Assembly: GCA_013388635.1 (NCBI GenBank)
Contig: JACAEX010000049.1
Location: forward strand, 1 to 53,690
Length of the DNA stretch: 53,690 bases
Source: Syntrophaceae bacterium
Lineage (GTDB): Bacteria; Desulfobacterota; BSN033; UBA1163
Reading direction: 5' to 3'
Positions 1-8,394 of this stretch are shown here, one piece after another. The notes below the pieces were generated by a model. The model worked only from the letters and a program-made list of their open reading frames with translations. It did not search any database and was not told the DNA's origin. The position numbers were made by a program, and so were the translations under genes. Every line of letters begins with the position of its first letter. The stretch's first letter is position 1.

Positions 1-138
1 ATATCTGTTCTGAAAGAGATGACCATGCCTCCTGTGCCGCAGGTTAAAGTTGACCACGTAATCCGAAAGATTAAATCCACCCCCTCGTTTGTCAAGTTGT
101 TTCAGAACCAACGTCCCCTTTCTTGAACCCGCTTCGGT

Positions 139-167
139 TTGCGATTCTCTTATACAGGGCGTATAAT
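139..167 (+). promoter_or_regulatory. sigma70-type promoter of the LarA-like gene
   Basis: TTGCGA (139-144) and TATAAT (162-167) are separated by 17 bases, the ideal spacing. Transcription would start near 174, about 38 bases before the GTG start at 212. Seen in the sequence; activity is inferred. Confidence 0.6.
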
Positions 168-211
168 TTGTCAGAATTGAGTGATTATCTGGCTGAGATG
201 GAGGCTACAGA

Positions 212-1465
212 GTGGAAGAGATAAGGATGCGACGGATCTCCCAAGTCTTGGAGGGAAAGAAGATAGAGAATATCCCGGAGGAGATATCCAAGGAGTTTGA
301 GAAGATTGGATTAACCGAGAGGATAAAGCCAGGGATGCAGATTGGCATCACGGTTGGGAGCCGGGGGATTAAGAACATTGTGCTTATCATCAACTGCGTC
401 ATCGAAGAAGTGAGAAGACGAGGGGGGATTCCTTTTATTCTTACAGCCATGGGCTCTCATGGCGGCGCCACAGCGGAAGGGCAGAGGAGGGTTCTGGAGA
501 ATTACGGAATAACTGAAAAGACGATGGGGGTGCCTATCAAGAGTTCGATGGACGTGGTCGAATTGGGCCGTCTTGAAAATGGTCTGCCCGTCTATTTCGA
601 TAAGCTTGCCTTTGAGGCCGACGGCATCGTCGTGGTCAACCGGATCAAGGTTCATACCGCTTTTAAATCGGTGATCGAGAGCGGATTGTGCAAGATGCTG
701 TCCGTGGGTTTAGGCAACCACAAGGGCGCCAGTCTGGTCCACTACTTAGGAGTAAAGGGGCTCAGAGATTATATGGTTGATTTTGCCAAAGTCATATTGG
801 AGAAGGCGCCGGTTCTATGTGGGTTAGGAATCCTCGAGAACGCCTACGATGATACTTACAGGATGGCAGCAGCTCTGCCAGAGGATTTTGTGAGGGTGGA
901 CATGGAACTGCTCAAGGAGTGTAAAAGGATCATGCCCTCGCTTCCAGTATCGGACCTGGACATCCTGATCATCGAAGAGATCGGAAAGAATATCAGCGGG
1001 ACCGGAATGGATACCAACATTGTGGGCGGGATCAGGGAGTATCGCCAGGGAGAGTATGATCCTCCCAAGATCAAAAAGATCATCCTCCTGGACCTATCCA
1101 AAGGGGCGGAGGGAAACGCACTGGGGATTGGATTGGCAGACCTGATCACCAAGAAACTCTATGACAAGATCGACTTCAGAGCCACCTACGAGAATACCAT
1201 TACCACCACCTTTCTCGAACGGGCAAAAATACCGATCATCTGCAACACCGAGGAGGAGGCATTCCAGATCGCTCTAAAGACGATCTGGAATCTTCCTGGC
1301 ACGAAACCCCGAATCATAATAATTCGCAATACCCTGATGCTGGATGAATTATATGTCTCAGAGAGCATCTGGCAAGAGATTAAGAGCCGGTCCAACATCA
1401 GACCCGGTGGGGATTGGGAAACGTTACGCTTTGACCACCAGGGCAATCTGACGCTACGGGTTTGA
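212..1465 (+). CDS. LarA-like (DUF2088, lactate racemase domain) protein
   Basis: The 417-residue protein carries the N-terminal block typical of the LarA/DUF2088 superfamily: SHGGATAEGQ near residue 83, then a conserved run around VVVNRIKVHT and GLGNHKGA. LarA proper is a nickel-pincer lactate racemase. Members of this divergent branch are usually annotated only as lactate racemase domain proteins, and the substrate here is unknown. The GTG start is supported by GGAGG at 200-204, seven bases upstream; an ATG at 227 is the alternative. It has its own promoter and faces the DAO-family oxidase convergently across 22 bases. No larB, larC or larE homologue lies in the window, so cofactor supply cannot be judged here. 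The family call is firm; the reaction is not known. Confidence 0.8.
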   Translation: MEEIRMRRISQVLEGKKIENIPEEISKEFEKIGLTERIKPGMQIGITVGSRGIKNIVLIINCVIEEVRRRGGIPFILTAMGSHGGATAEGQRRVLENYGITEKTMGVPIKSSMDVVELGRLENGLPVYFDKLAFEADGIVVVNRIKVHTAFKSVIESGLCKMLSVGLGNHKGASLVHYLGVKGLRDYMVDFAKVILEKAPVLCGLGILENAYDDTYRMAAALPEDFVRVDMELLKECKRIMPSLPVSDLDILIIEEIGKNISGTGMDTNIVGGIREYRQGEYDPPKIKKIILLDLSKGAEGNALGIGLADLITKKLYDKIDFRATYENTITTTFLERAKIPIICNTEEEAFQIALKTIWNLPGTKPRIIIIRNTLMLDELYVSESIWQEIKSRSNIRPGGDWETLRFDHQGNLTLRV

Positions 1466-1487
1466 GGAAGAAACAGGGCAGAGGATC

Positions 1488-2651
1488 TCACCCTCTGAAT
1501 GCTGTCATAGGTTCTACAATCAACTGGCCTTTTTTGAAGCGCTCGATGGAGAGGGGAGCGATATCGATCGTTCTCGACTCCCCTTCTGTAATCAACTCAG
1601 CGATCACCTTTCCGATAGCAGGGCTATGTTGAAAGCCGTGGCCGCTCAGGCCGTTGGCAAGAATCAGGCCTTCCATTTCAGGAACCTTACCCAGGATCGC
1701 ATGGTTGTCCGGTGATATTTCGTAGAGCCCTGCCCATCCCCGCGCAATGCAGGCCTTCTCCAGGGCTGGCACGCGGTACGTCCCATTCTCAGAAGCCTCT
1801 GCCATGGCCTCATAATCCACGCTGAGGTTAAAACTGGGCTCCTGATCCTGGGGACCGGAAAGAAGCAATCCATCGACCTCCTGGCGGAAATACCATCCCC
1901 GATGAAAATCGATGGTGAGCGGAACGGTCCGATCGCTGAGATGGAAGGGCGCGGTCACGAAGAGCTGCCGCCTGAGCGGTTTGACAGGGATCTGGATGCC
2001 CGCCATCTCTCCGATCGATGAAGCAAAAGGACCGCCGGCGTTAACCACTACAGGAGCGAGGATCTCTCCTTTTTTAGTCTTCACCCCTCTGACCTTCCTC
2101 TGGACCACTGAGATGCCGATAACCTCTGCCCCTTCTGCCCCTTCACAGATCTCGACCCCTCTCCTCTTTGCTCCACCCGCAAATCCAGAAAGAACCTCAC
2201 TCGGGCCCGCATAACCATCCCACGAGCAGAACGTTCCAGCGACGATATCGTCCGTCCTCAGGAATGGCCACCGAGCCTTGATCTCATTCGGGGTTAAGAG
2301 TTCAACAGGGATGCCGAATCTCCTCTGAAGACTCACATTCTTTTTGAAGATCTCCTTCTCAGAGTCAGTGGTGGCTAAAAAGAGGTATCCGATCCGCTTA
2401 AATTCAGGATCGATGCCAAATTCTTCCTCAAACCGCTCGAAGGTCTTGAGCGATTCAAGCGAGAAACGGATATTGATCTCTGTGGAGAATTGGGTCCTTA
2501 TGCCTCCGGCAGAACGTCCGGTTGAGCCCTCGCCCAGTTGCCCTTTCTCAAGAAGGATGACCTTTCCTGGCCTTTTCAGTGCAAGATGATAGGCAATGCT
2601 AAGGCCAATAATTCCGCCTCCGATGATCACAATATCCGCAGTCTTTCGCAT
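1488..2651 (-). CDS. FAD-dependent oxidoreductase, DAO family (glycine/sarcosine oxidase-like)
   Basis: The 387-residue protein opens with an FAD-binding Rossmann fold, GGGIIGLSIAYHLA near residue 11, followed by an acidic residue ending the second strand (LLEKG). STGRSAGGIRTQF near residue 43 is typical of sarcosine-oxidase-beta and D-amino-acid-dehydrogenase-like proteins. The C-terminus has the NGLSGHGFQHSPAIGK block that closes over the flavin in this family. It probably oxidises a secondary or D-amino acid, but the substrate cannot be read from the sequence. The gene stands alone between the convergent LarA-like gene and murJ (78-base gap), and no clear ribosome-binding site precedes the ATG. 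Confidence 0.85.
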   Translation of the reverse strand: MRKTADIVIIGGGIIGLSIAYHLALKRPGKVILLEKGQLGEGSTGRSAGGIRTQFSTEINIRFSLESLKTFERFEEEFGIDPEFKRIGYLFLATTDSEKEIFKKNVSLQRRFGIPVELLTPNEIKARWPFLRTDDIVAGTFCSWDGYAGPSEVLSGFAGGAKRRGVEICEGAEGAEVIGISVVQRKVRGVKTKKGEILAPVVVNAGGPFASSIGEMAGIQIPVKPLRRQLFVTAPFHLSDRTVPLTIDFHRGWYFRQEVDGLLLSGPQDQEPSFNLSVDYEAMAEASENGTYRVPALEKACIARGWAGLYEISPDNHAILGKVPEMEGLILANGLSGHGFQHSPAIGKVIAELITEGESRTIDIAPLSIERFKKGQLIVEPMTAFRG

Positions 2652-2729
2652 GCTATTTTTTGTCCGCGGAGAGGTCCGTGAGCTTGGGATATGTATCCTT
2701 TATTGGAGTTTCTTCGAGAGGAACCAAGT

Positions 2730-4295
2730 CTATTTTCTCTTCTTCACCATCTTTAGCAAGAAGAGCATCTCCTCATTCTTCATCCAGTAAGAACAGAGGA
2801 GGTAAGCCCCCAGACCAAGCGAAATTCCACCAGAAAGGAGTAGAACTTTCTGGAATATATTTCCGGTCGTAGACCAATCCCCAAAGGAACAGATCAGATA
2901 AGCCAGCAAACCCATTGGAAGGCTGCAGAGCAAAACCCTTAATAGCGAACGAATATTCTTTTTCACATCCATCCCTCCCAATCTTATGTTCAACTTCTGG
3001 GAAAGCAACATCAGATTAAGAATGGATGAAAGGCTGGTGGCCAAGGCGAGACCTGCATGCTTGAGGGAGGTGAAAAAGATAAAAATCCCATTGAGAATTA
3101 CATTGGCCATCAGGCAGATCAGAGCAATTTTGAGCGGCGTCCGAGTATCCTGCATGGAATAGAAGGCGGGGGCAATCGTCCTGACACCGGCAATGGCCCA
3201 GAGGCCGATGGAGTAGAAGAAGAGCGCTTTGGCCGTCATTTCCGTTGCAGTATAATTGAACACACCTCTTTGGAAAAGCAGATTGATGATGGGGGTCTTC
3301 AGGGCAATCAGACCGACCATTGCAGGTATGCTGATAAAAGCAGTGAGACGAAAGGTGAAGGAGATCGTCTCCTTCAATTCTTCCATCTTTCCCTGGGAGA
3401 CCAATGCTGAAAGACTTGGGAGCGCTGCCATTCCAATGGCAATGGCAAAAATTCCAAGGGGGAATTCCATCAACCGATCTGCATAGAAAAGGTAGGAGAC
3501 ACTCCCGCCTGGAAGGAAAGAAGCGAAGATGGTATCGATGAAGACGTTAAGCTGATAGACAGCGGTTCCGATAAGTCCTGGAACCATCAGAAGTCCGATC
3601 CGCTTGATCGCTGGATGTCGTAAATTGAAATTGAACCGAAAGGTAATCCCCTTCTTCAACAAAAAAGGGAGCTGAAAGAGGAATTGGATCACCCCCCCGG
3701 CAAGGACACCAACGGCCAGCGACATGACCGGTCTTTGAAAACGGTGATAGAGGAGCAGGACAGAAACGATGATGGAGAGGTTCAAAAAGACAGGGGCAAA
3801 TGCCGGCGCAAAGAAATGCCTGAGAGAGTTCAGAACCCCCATGCACAGGGCGAAGAGCCCGATGAAAAAGAGGTAGGGGAAGATGATCTGGTTAAGCGTA
3901 ACGGTTAACTGAAACTTCTCTGGAATTCGGGCCCATCCCGGGGCAATGATGTTGATCAAGATCGGCGAGAAGAGGATTCCGAGAATTGTCAGGGCTGACA
4001 AAATAACCCCAGCAATCGTAAACGCGATATGGGTAACCTCCCGGGATTCCTCTTCTGTCCGCCGGGTGAGGTATTCGGTGTAGACAGGGATGAACGAAAT
4101 GGTTAATGACCCTTCTCCCACCAATCGCCTCCACAGATTCGGAATGCGAAAAGCGACAAAAAAGGCATCGGCCGCCATCCCCGCACCGAAGAAGTAGGCA
4201 GTCACCATATCCCTTAAAAAGCCAAATATCCGACTCAGAAGCGTACCCATTCCGATGGTAGTGGCCGCCTTAGTGATCTTGTGAGTCTCAGCCAT
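2730..4295 (-). CDS. murJ: lipid II flippase MurJ
   Basis: MurJ (MviN) belongs to the MOP superfamily and moves lipid II across the inner membrane for peptidoglycan synthesis. The 521-residue, strongly hydrophobic protein has the usual 13-14 membrane segments and the N-terminal signature SRIFGFLRDMVTAYFFGAG followed by ADAFFVAFRIPNLWRRL. The length is normal for the family. The ATG at 4295 is preceded by AAGGG eight bases upstream. It is divergent from rpsT across a 179-base gap that holds promoter-like and palindromic sequence. Proximity of murJ to rpsT and holA is common in deltaproteobacteria, in my recollection. Confidence 0.95.
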   Translation of the reverse strand: MAETHKITKAATTIGMGTLLSRIFGFLRDMVTAYFFGAGMAADAFFVAFRIPNLWRRLVGEGSLTISFIPVYTEYLTRRTEEESREVTHIAFTIAGVILSALTILGILFSPILINIIAPGWARIPEKFQLTVTLNQIIFPYLFFIGLFALCMGVLNSLRHFFAPAFAPVFLNLSIIVSVLLLYHRFQRPVMSLAVGVLAGGVIQFLFQLPFLLKKGITFRFNFNLRHPAIKRIGLLMVPGLIGTAVYQLNVFIDTIFASFLPGGSVSYLFYADRLMEFPLGIFAIAIGMAALPSLSALVSQGKMEELKETISFTFRLTAFISIPAMVGLIALKTPIINLLFQRGVFNYTATEMTAKALFFYSIGLWAIAGVRTIAPAFYSMQDTRTPLKIALICLMANVILNGIFIFFTSLKHAGLALATSLSSILNLMLLSQKLNIRLGGMDVKKNIRSLLRVLLCSLPMGLLAYLICSFGDWSTTGNIFQKVLLLSGGISLGLGAYLLCSYWMKNEEMLFLLKMVKKRK

Positions 4296-4347
4296 ATTGA
4301 AGCCCTTGACACACGCTATAATAGAATGTTAAAAAAATCAATAACTA

Positions 4348-4398
4348 ATCCCCCCTTAATCTTTCCCTTAGCAGGATGGAATTAAAGGAAGGGGGGAT
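4348..4398. repeat. imperfect palindrome between murJ and rpsT
   Basis: ATCCCCCCTT (4348-4357) is the exact reverse complement of AAGGGGGGAT (4389-4398). The interior contains a further CTTT/AAAG match. It lies in the divergent murJ-rpsT spacer and could form a hairpin in the rpsT leader. Confidence 0.6.
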
Positions 4399-4423
4399 CG
4401 CCGAACCGACACCCTCACCCTAA

Positions 4424-4446
4424 CCCTCTCCCATCAAGGGAGAGGG
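4424..4446. repeat. perfect 9-bp hairpin just upstream of rpsT
   Basis: CCCTCTCCC (4424-4432), a five-base loop and GGGAGAGGG (4438-4446) form a perfect stem ending 13 bases before the AAGGAG ribosome-binding site of rpsT. A near-identical hairpin sits between lptE and efp (10136-10158), so this is a dispersed REP-like element. It may also affect rpsT translation. Confidence 0.65.
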
Positions 4447-4474
4447 AGATTCAAAAAGAAAGGAGACCATATCT

Positions 4475-4762
4475 TTGGCAACTCATCTATCCGCATTAAA
4501 GCGAGCCAGGCAGAATGAGAAGAGGAGGCTTCGAAACCTCCACTACAAAAGCACGGTCAAATCCGCAATGAAGAAGGTAGCGGAGGCGGTTGAAAGGAAA
4601 GATCACGAAGCTGCCCAGAAGGCCTTGTCACGTGTAATCCCTCTGATTCAGAAGGCTTGTTCCAAAGGTGTCTTCCACAGGAATACCTCTTCGAGAAAGA
4701 TTTCCAGGCTGACCCTGAAGGTCAACGCCCTGTCCGCAGAGCCCAGGGCGCAGGGCGCATAG
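4475..4762 (+). CDS. rpsT: 30S ribosomal protein S20
   Basis: S20 binds 16S rRNA early in assembly of the 30S body. The 95-residue, Lys/Arg-rich helical protein begins ATHLSALKRARQNEKRRLRN and contains the conserved SAMKKV and FHRNTSSRKISRL segments; the final dozen residues are a poorly conserved tail. The start is TTG at 4475, ten bases after AAGGAG. In E. coli rpsT also uses a UUG start, which takes part in autogenous control, so the unusual codon may be meaningful. It runs convergently into holA with only five bases between the stop codons. Confidence 0.95.
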   Translation: MATHLSALKRARQNEKRRLRNLHYKSTVKSAMKKVAEAVERKDHEAAQKALSRVIPLIQKACSKGVFHRNTSSRKISRLTLKVNALSAEPRAQGA

Positions 4763-4767
4763 GGAAT

Positions 4768-5784
4768 TCACCGGGGCCGACAGAGGTCGATCACCAGCTT
4801 CTCCATCAGGAGCTCCTTTTGTGAGTGACCTCGCTTAATCGATAGATCGGTCTGGTGGCACCTCAGAATCCCTTCCCGAAGCGAAGATTCAGAAAAATGG
4901 CCTTCCTGCTCAATCAATCTCTTCACACTCCACGGTGACATCCCGAGTGACTTGACAATCTCGGCTACCTTTTTTTCGTGGGAGGCCATCTCCTTCACCC
5001 TCCACAGGTTCCGGTACTGTTTGGCCATCATGCTCAAGAGGAGCGGAACAGGATCATCGATCTTTTTCGACGCCTCCTCCTTTCTGAACGGGATGGTCTT
5101 GGTCGCTATCGCCTTCTCCAGGATTCCAAGGGCCTTCTTCAGATCTTGATGGCCGATGGCCTCCATGAGATCGAAGACGGTGCTCACCTTCACATCGGAA
5201 GCGACCCCTTCCACATCGGAGAGTTCAACCGTCCTCTTCTCACCCACGCTCAAAAACGCCTTTTCCAACGCACTGTCAAGATCGTACAGATGATCGCCGA
5301 CCACTTCGACCAGATAGTCCGCGGCCTCCTCGGATAGTCTTTTCCCTTTCTCCGCCATCCTATTCTTGACCCAGGAAATCAATGCCCTACCCTTCAAACG
5401 GCCACATTCGATCACCTTTCCGACTTTCTCTATCACATGCTGATGTTTTTTCCAGGGGCCGAAGGTCTGGCCGCAGAGAACGAGGCAGGTACTTGGAGAA
5501 GGATTCTGGATATATCTCAACAGCTCCTCCATCTTCCTTTCATCCACTCGGTCTGCGTCATTGACAAGGACAAATCGATATCGAGAGAACATCGGAAGGG
5601 TCTGAGCTGTCTGAACGATCTCCTTTCCACTCTCTTCTTCTCCGCTAAAGAGGTGGAAGTTCAATCCCCTCTCTTTCTCAGAAAGAGTTCGATCCAGTAA
5701 TCGCCGGACCTCAAGATCGATCAGAAAATCCTCAGGTCCATATATCAAGTAGACTGGGTAAATGTCTGCTTTTGGCTTTGTCAT
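4768..5784 (-). CDS. holA: DNA polymerase III subunit delta
   Basis: HolA opens the beta sliding clamp as part of the clamp-loader complex. The 338-residue protein shows the family's N-terminal pattern, PVYLIYGPEDFLI, where the Walker-like loop is degenerate as usual, followed by RFVLVNDADRV and the C-terminal helical collar domain with AKQYRNLWRVKEM and a helix rich in LRCHQTDLSIKRG. Length is typical. The ORF can also start at a GTG one codon upstream (5787). It is convergent with rpsT and 51 bases downstream of the RlmL-like methyltransferase gene, with which it may be cotranscribed. Confidence 0.92.
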   Translation of the reverse strand: MTKPKADIYPVYLIYGPEDFLIDLEVRRLLDRTLSEKERGLNFHLFSGEEESGKEIVQTAQTLPMFSRYRFVLVNDADRVDERKMEELLRYIQNPSPSTCLVLCGQTFGPWKKHQHVIEKVGKVIECGRLKGRALISWVKNRMAEKGKRLSEEAADYLVEVVGDHLYDLDSALEKAFLSVGEKRTVELSDVEGVASDVKVSTVFDLMEAIGHQDLKKALGILEKAIATKTIPFRKEEASKKIDDPVPLLLSMMAKQYRNLWRVKEMASHEKKVAEIVKSLGMSPWSVKRLIEQEGHFSESSLREGILRCHQTDLSIKRGHSQKELLMEKLVIDLCRPR

Positions 5785-5835
5785 CACTTATTTCTCTACC
5801 ATGTTTTCCAGTGGCATCGCAATCAGTTAATTCGA

Positions 5836-7020
5836 TTATTGGGGCTCGGAGCCTGGTGTTTGCTTTTTCTTGCTCCCTTCGTAGAGATCGTATTCTAATA
5901 ACCTGCACTCGATGTTGCTGTTAAAAAAAGGGATCCGTCTTTTCGTCCTCAACCCAACCCTCTTTGCGAGATCGAGATTGCCGGTAAAAATATATCCTCT
6001 ATACCCGACGCATCTCCTTTTGAAAAAATCCCCGATCCCCTTATAGGTCTCCTTGAGCTCTTCAATCCTTCCCAACCGCTCTCCATATTCGGGATTGAGC
6101 AGGACCACGCCCTTGCCCATTGGGACAGGGGTTTCAGAAAAATCGCAGATTCCAAATTCGATCAGATGGCCCACACCCGCAGTTGCCGCATTCTTCCTCG
6201 CTGCACGAACAGCCTCAGGGCTGATATCCGTTGCGATGATCTTTCCCTTCAGATCCTTCCTCGCTGTTTCTCTTGCCTTTTTTCGCAAAGCCTTCCAGGA
6301 AGATTCGTCAAATCCTTTAATATGCATGAAACCGTAATTCTCCCTTAAGAGACCAGGAGCCCTGTTCAGGCCGATCAGCGCCGCCTCGATGGCAAGCGTA
6401 CCGCTCCCGCACATCGGGTTGATGAAATTCCCCTCGCCCCTCCAACCCTTGGCCAGAACGACCGCTGCTGCAAGGGTTTCCTGCATCGGGGCCTTGAGCG
6501 GAATCCTTCTGTACCCCCTCTTGGAAAGAGGCTCACCAGAGGTGTCGATATAGATTTGACATCTCGCCCCTTTCCAGTATAAGTGGATCACTGTCCCCTC
6601 TCTTTTCGGGCCGGAATCAGGACGGCTGCCAAGTCTTTCTTTCAACCGGTCAACGATCGCATCCTTGCATTTCAGATTCGCAAATCGCGAATCCTTAATC
6701 GCCGGCGTCTCAACAGAGGAGGTCACGGAGAGGTAACCCACTTCCGGGATATAATCCTCCCACTCGATCCCCGAAACTCCTTCGTAAAGCTCATCCGGTC
6801 CCTTTGCCTTAAACTCCCGGAGTAGAAAAAGAACCCGATGCCCTGTCCGCAGAAAAAGATTGAGTCCCATGGTATCATTCATCGTTCCTTCGGTCTCCAC
6901 ATCCGCAATCCCCTCTGACCGGACCGGAAAGCCCATGAAAAGAACCTCCTCCCTTAAGAAAGGCACGATCCCCTTTGCACAGGTGACGATGATCCGGCTC
7001 CTTCTCGTCCAAAGGGACAT
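5836..7020 (-). CDS. THUMP-domain 23S rRNA guanine-N2 methyltransferase, RlmL-like
   Basis: The 394-residue protein has a ferredoxin-like/THUMP half (about 1-160) and a Rossmann methyltransferase half with SAM motif I NPMCGSGTLAIEAA (201-214), ATDISPEA (263-270) and the catalytic-loop motif NPEYGERL at 309-316. It corresponds to the N-terminal methyltransferase of E. coli RlmL/YcbY, without the second RlmK domain. Most relatives I recall read NPPY; here the second proline is glutamate. I chose ATG 7020 because GAGGA lies about seven bases upstream and MSLWTRRSRIIVTCAKG is a normal start; a TTG at 7071 would add 17 unusual residues. The rRNA target is inferred from the family. Confidence 0.88.
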   Translation of the reverse strand: MSLWTRRSRIIVTCAKGIVPFLREEVLFMGFPVRSEGIADVETEGTMNDTMGLNLFLRTGHRVLFLLREFKAKGPDELYEGVSGIEWEDYIPEVGYLSVTSSVETPAIKDSRFANLKCKDAIVDRLKERLGSRPDSGPKREGTVIHLYWKGARCQIYIDTSGEPLSKRGYRRIPLKAPMQETLAAAVVLAKGWRGEGNFINPMCGSGTLAIEAALIGLNRAPGLLRENYGFMHIKGFDESSWKALRKKARETARKDLKGKIIATDISPEAVRAARKNAATAGVGHLIEFGICDFSETPVPMGKGVVLLNPEYGERLGRIEELKETYKGIGDFFKRRCVGYRGYIFTGNLDLAKRVGLRTKRRIPFFNSNIECRLLEYDLYEGSKKKQTPGSEPQ

Positions 7021-7150
7021 AAGCAGGTCCTCGATACAGTAACACTTAATTGATCGTTCCTCCCATGTCAACCGGTTTGTTTCTCACTTTTCCACTCCTT
7101 TTGTGTTAATATTTAGATGATCTTCGAACCGCCAGAAGGGATGCGAAGAG

Positions 7151-8194
7151 ATGGAACAATGGCAGAGAAGTATTGAAAAGAGTTTGACCCGTCTCGAAGA
7201 GCTATCTGCTCTCTTCCACATTGACGTTGAGCCCTTGAAACCGGTGGTCGAGCGTTATCCGATGCGGATCACCCGCCATTATCTAAGCCTTATCAAGGAA
7301 CCGGGCGATCCCATCTGGCTTCAATGCGTTCCGGATATCCGGGAACTGGAGGATGGAAACCTCCTTGCCGATCCCCTTAACGAAGAAGGCCTCTCTCCGG
7401 TACCAGGCCTGATCCACCGCTATCCGGACAGGGTGGTCCTGCTTGTCTCATCAGCCTGCCCAACCCTCTGCCGGTTCTGCATGAGGAAAGCCCGGATCGG
7501 ACATCAAATAGGATTAAATGGTGGTAGCTCGATCGACGCCGGCCTGCGCTATATTGAACGAAATCCTTCAATCCGGGACGTCGTTCTCTCCGGCGGGGAT
7601 CCGCTGCTTCTGCCTGATGAAGGCCTTAAAGAGATACTCGCAAGACTCCACAAAATTTCCCATCTCGAAATGATCAGGATCAATACCCGTGCACCGGTCA
7701 CCCTGCCCGAGCGAATAACACTTCATCTGTGCAGCATGCTAAGAAAGTTTCATCCCCTTTATATCAACACCCACTTCAACCATCCCGTAGAGATTACATC
7801 TCGGTCCGCTGAAGCGTGCGCAAGGCTGGCTGATGCCGGTATCCCATTGGGGAATCAGACCGTACTGCTAAGAGGAGTAAATGACGATCCAGAGGTAATG
7901 AAGAAGCTGATGCAGAAGCTCCTGACCATTCGGGTACGCCCCTATTACCTCCACCAGATGGACCTGGTGGAGGGGACCGGCCACTTTCGCACCACTGTGG
8001 AAAAGGGTTTAGAAATCATGTCCGCTTTAAGAGGCCATACCTCGGGCATGGCAACCCCTTATTATGTGATCGACCTGCCCGGAGGTAAGGGAAAGGTGCC
8101 TATCCTGCCAGGCGACGTAAAGAGGAATGGGAAAAGGCTCTTTTTACGTAATTATCTTGGGGAGGTTGTTGAGTATCCTGACGATGGACGATGA
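7151..8194 (+). CDS. epmB: EF-P beta-lysylation protein EpmB (radical SAM lysine 2,3-aminomutase family)
   Basis: EpmB converts alpha-lysine to beta-lysine, which EpmA attaches to EF-P. The 347-residue protein has the radical-SAM cysteines C103, C107 and C110 (CPTLCRFC) and the PLP-lysine motif PGGKGKVP at 310-317 with K315 as the likely Schiff-base lysine. The short length matches EpmB rather than clostridial KamA, which is about 70-100 residues longer. The neighbouring epmA and efp genes make the assignment strong. It reads toward epmA convergently. AAGGG lies upstream of the ATG, somewhat far away. Confidence 0.9.
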   Translation: MEQWQRSIEKSLTRLEELSALFHIDVEPLKPVVERYPMRITRHYLSLIKEPGDPIWLQCVPDIRELEDGNLLADPLNEEGLSPVPGLIHRYPDRVVLLVSSACPTLCRFCMRKARIGHQIGLNGGSSIDAGLRYIERNPSIRDVVLSGGDPLLLPDEGLKEILARLHKISHLEMIRINTRAPVTLPERITLHLCSMLRKFHPLYINTHFNHPVEITSRSAEACARLADAGIPLGNQTVLLRGVNDDPEVMKKLMQKLLTIRVRPYYLHQMDLVEGTGHFRTTVEKGLEIMSALRGHTSGMATPYYVIDLPGGKGKVPILPGDVKRNGKRLFLRNYLGEVVEYPDDGR

Positions 8195-8266
8195 ATAAGG
8201 TAATCCTTCATGACGGGTTCTCACCCCCGAACAATAAAAATGATGCAGGGTTATGGTTACGAGGCC

Positions 8267-8305
8267 CCTGCCTACCGGCAGGCAGGCGTTTCGGTTACCG
8301 GTAAC
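8267..8305. repeat. two palindromes between epmB and epmA
   Basis: CCTGCCTACCGGCAGGCAGG (8267-8286) is palindromic apart from one mismatched pair, and GTTACCGGTAAC (8294-8305) is a perfect 12-base palindrome. The 200-base convergent gap also repeats GTTAC-like words. The first palindrome resembles short dispersed intergenic repeats I know from environmental genomes. A terminator role is possible, but no T-run follows. Confidence 0.55.
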
Positions 8306-8394
8306 GTACAAAGAATTAAAAGACGATAACCGTAGCCTTTTATTAACGATACGGACATCGTTACCTGATCATATGCCGAAACCTTCTAGGCGAT

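Noticed and set aside
1-26. Minus-strand ATG at 24-26 with AGGAGG beside it
   Set aside because: The ribosome-binding site touches the ATG and only eight codons are visible before the edge, too little to call a gene.
4305-4322. TTGACA and TATAAT close together upstream of murJ
   Set aside because: Only five bases separate them on the plus strand, far too short for a promoter pair; each box may belong to something else.
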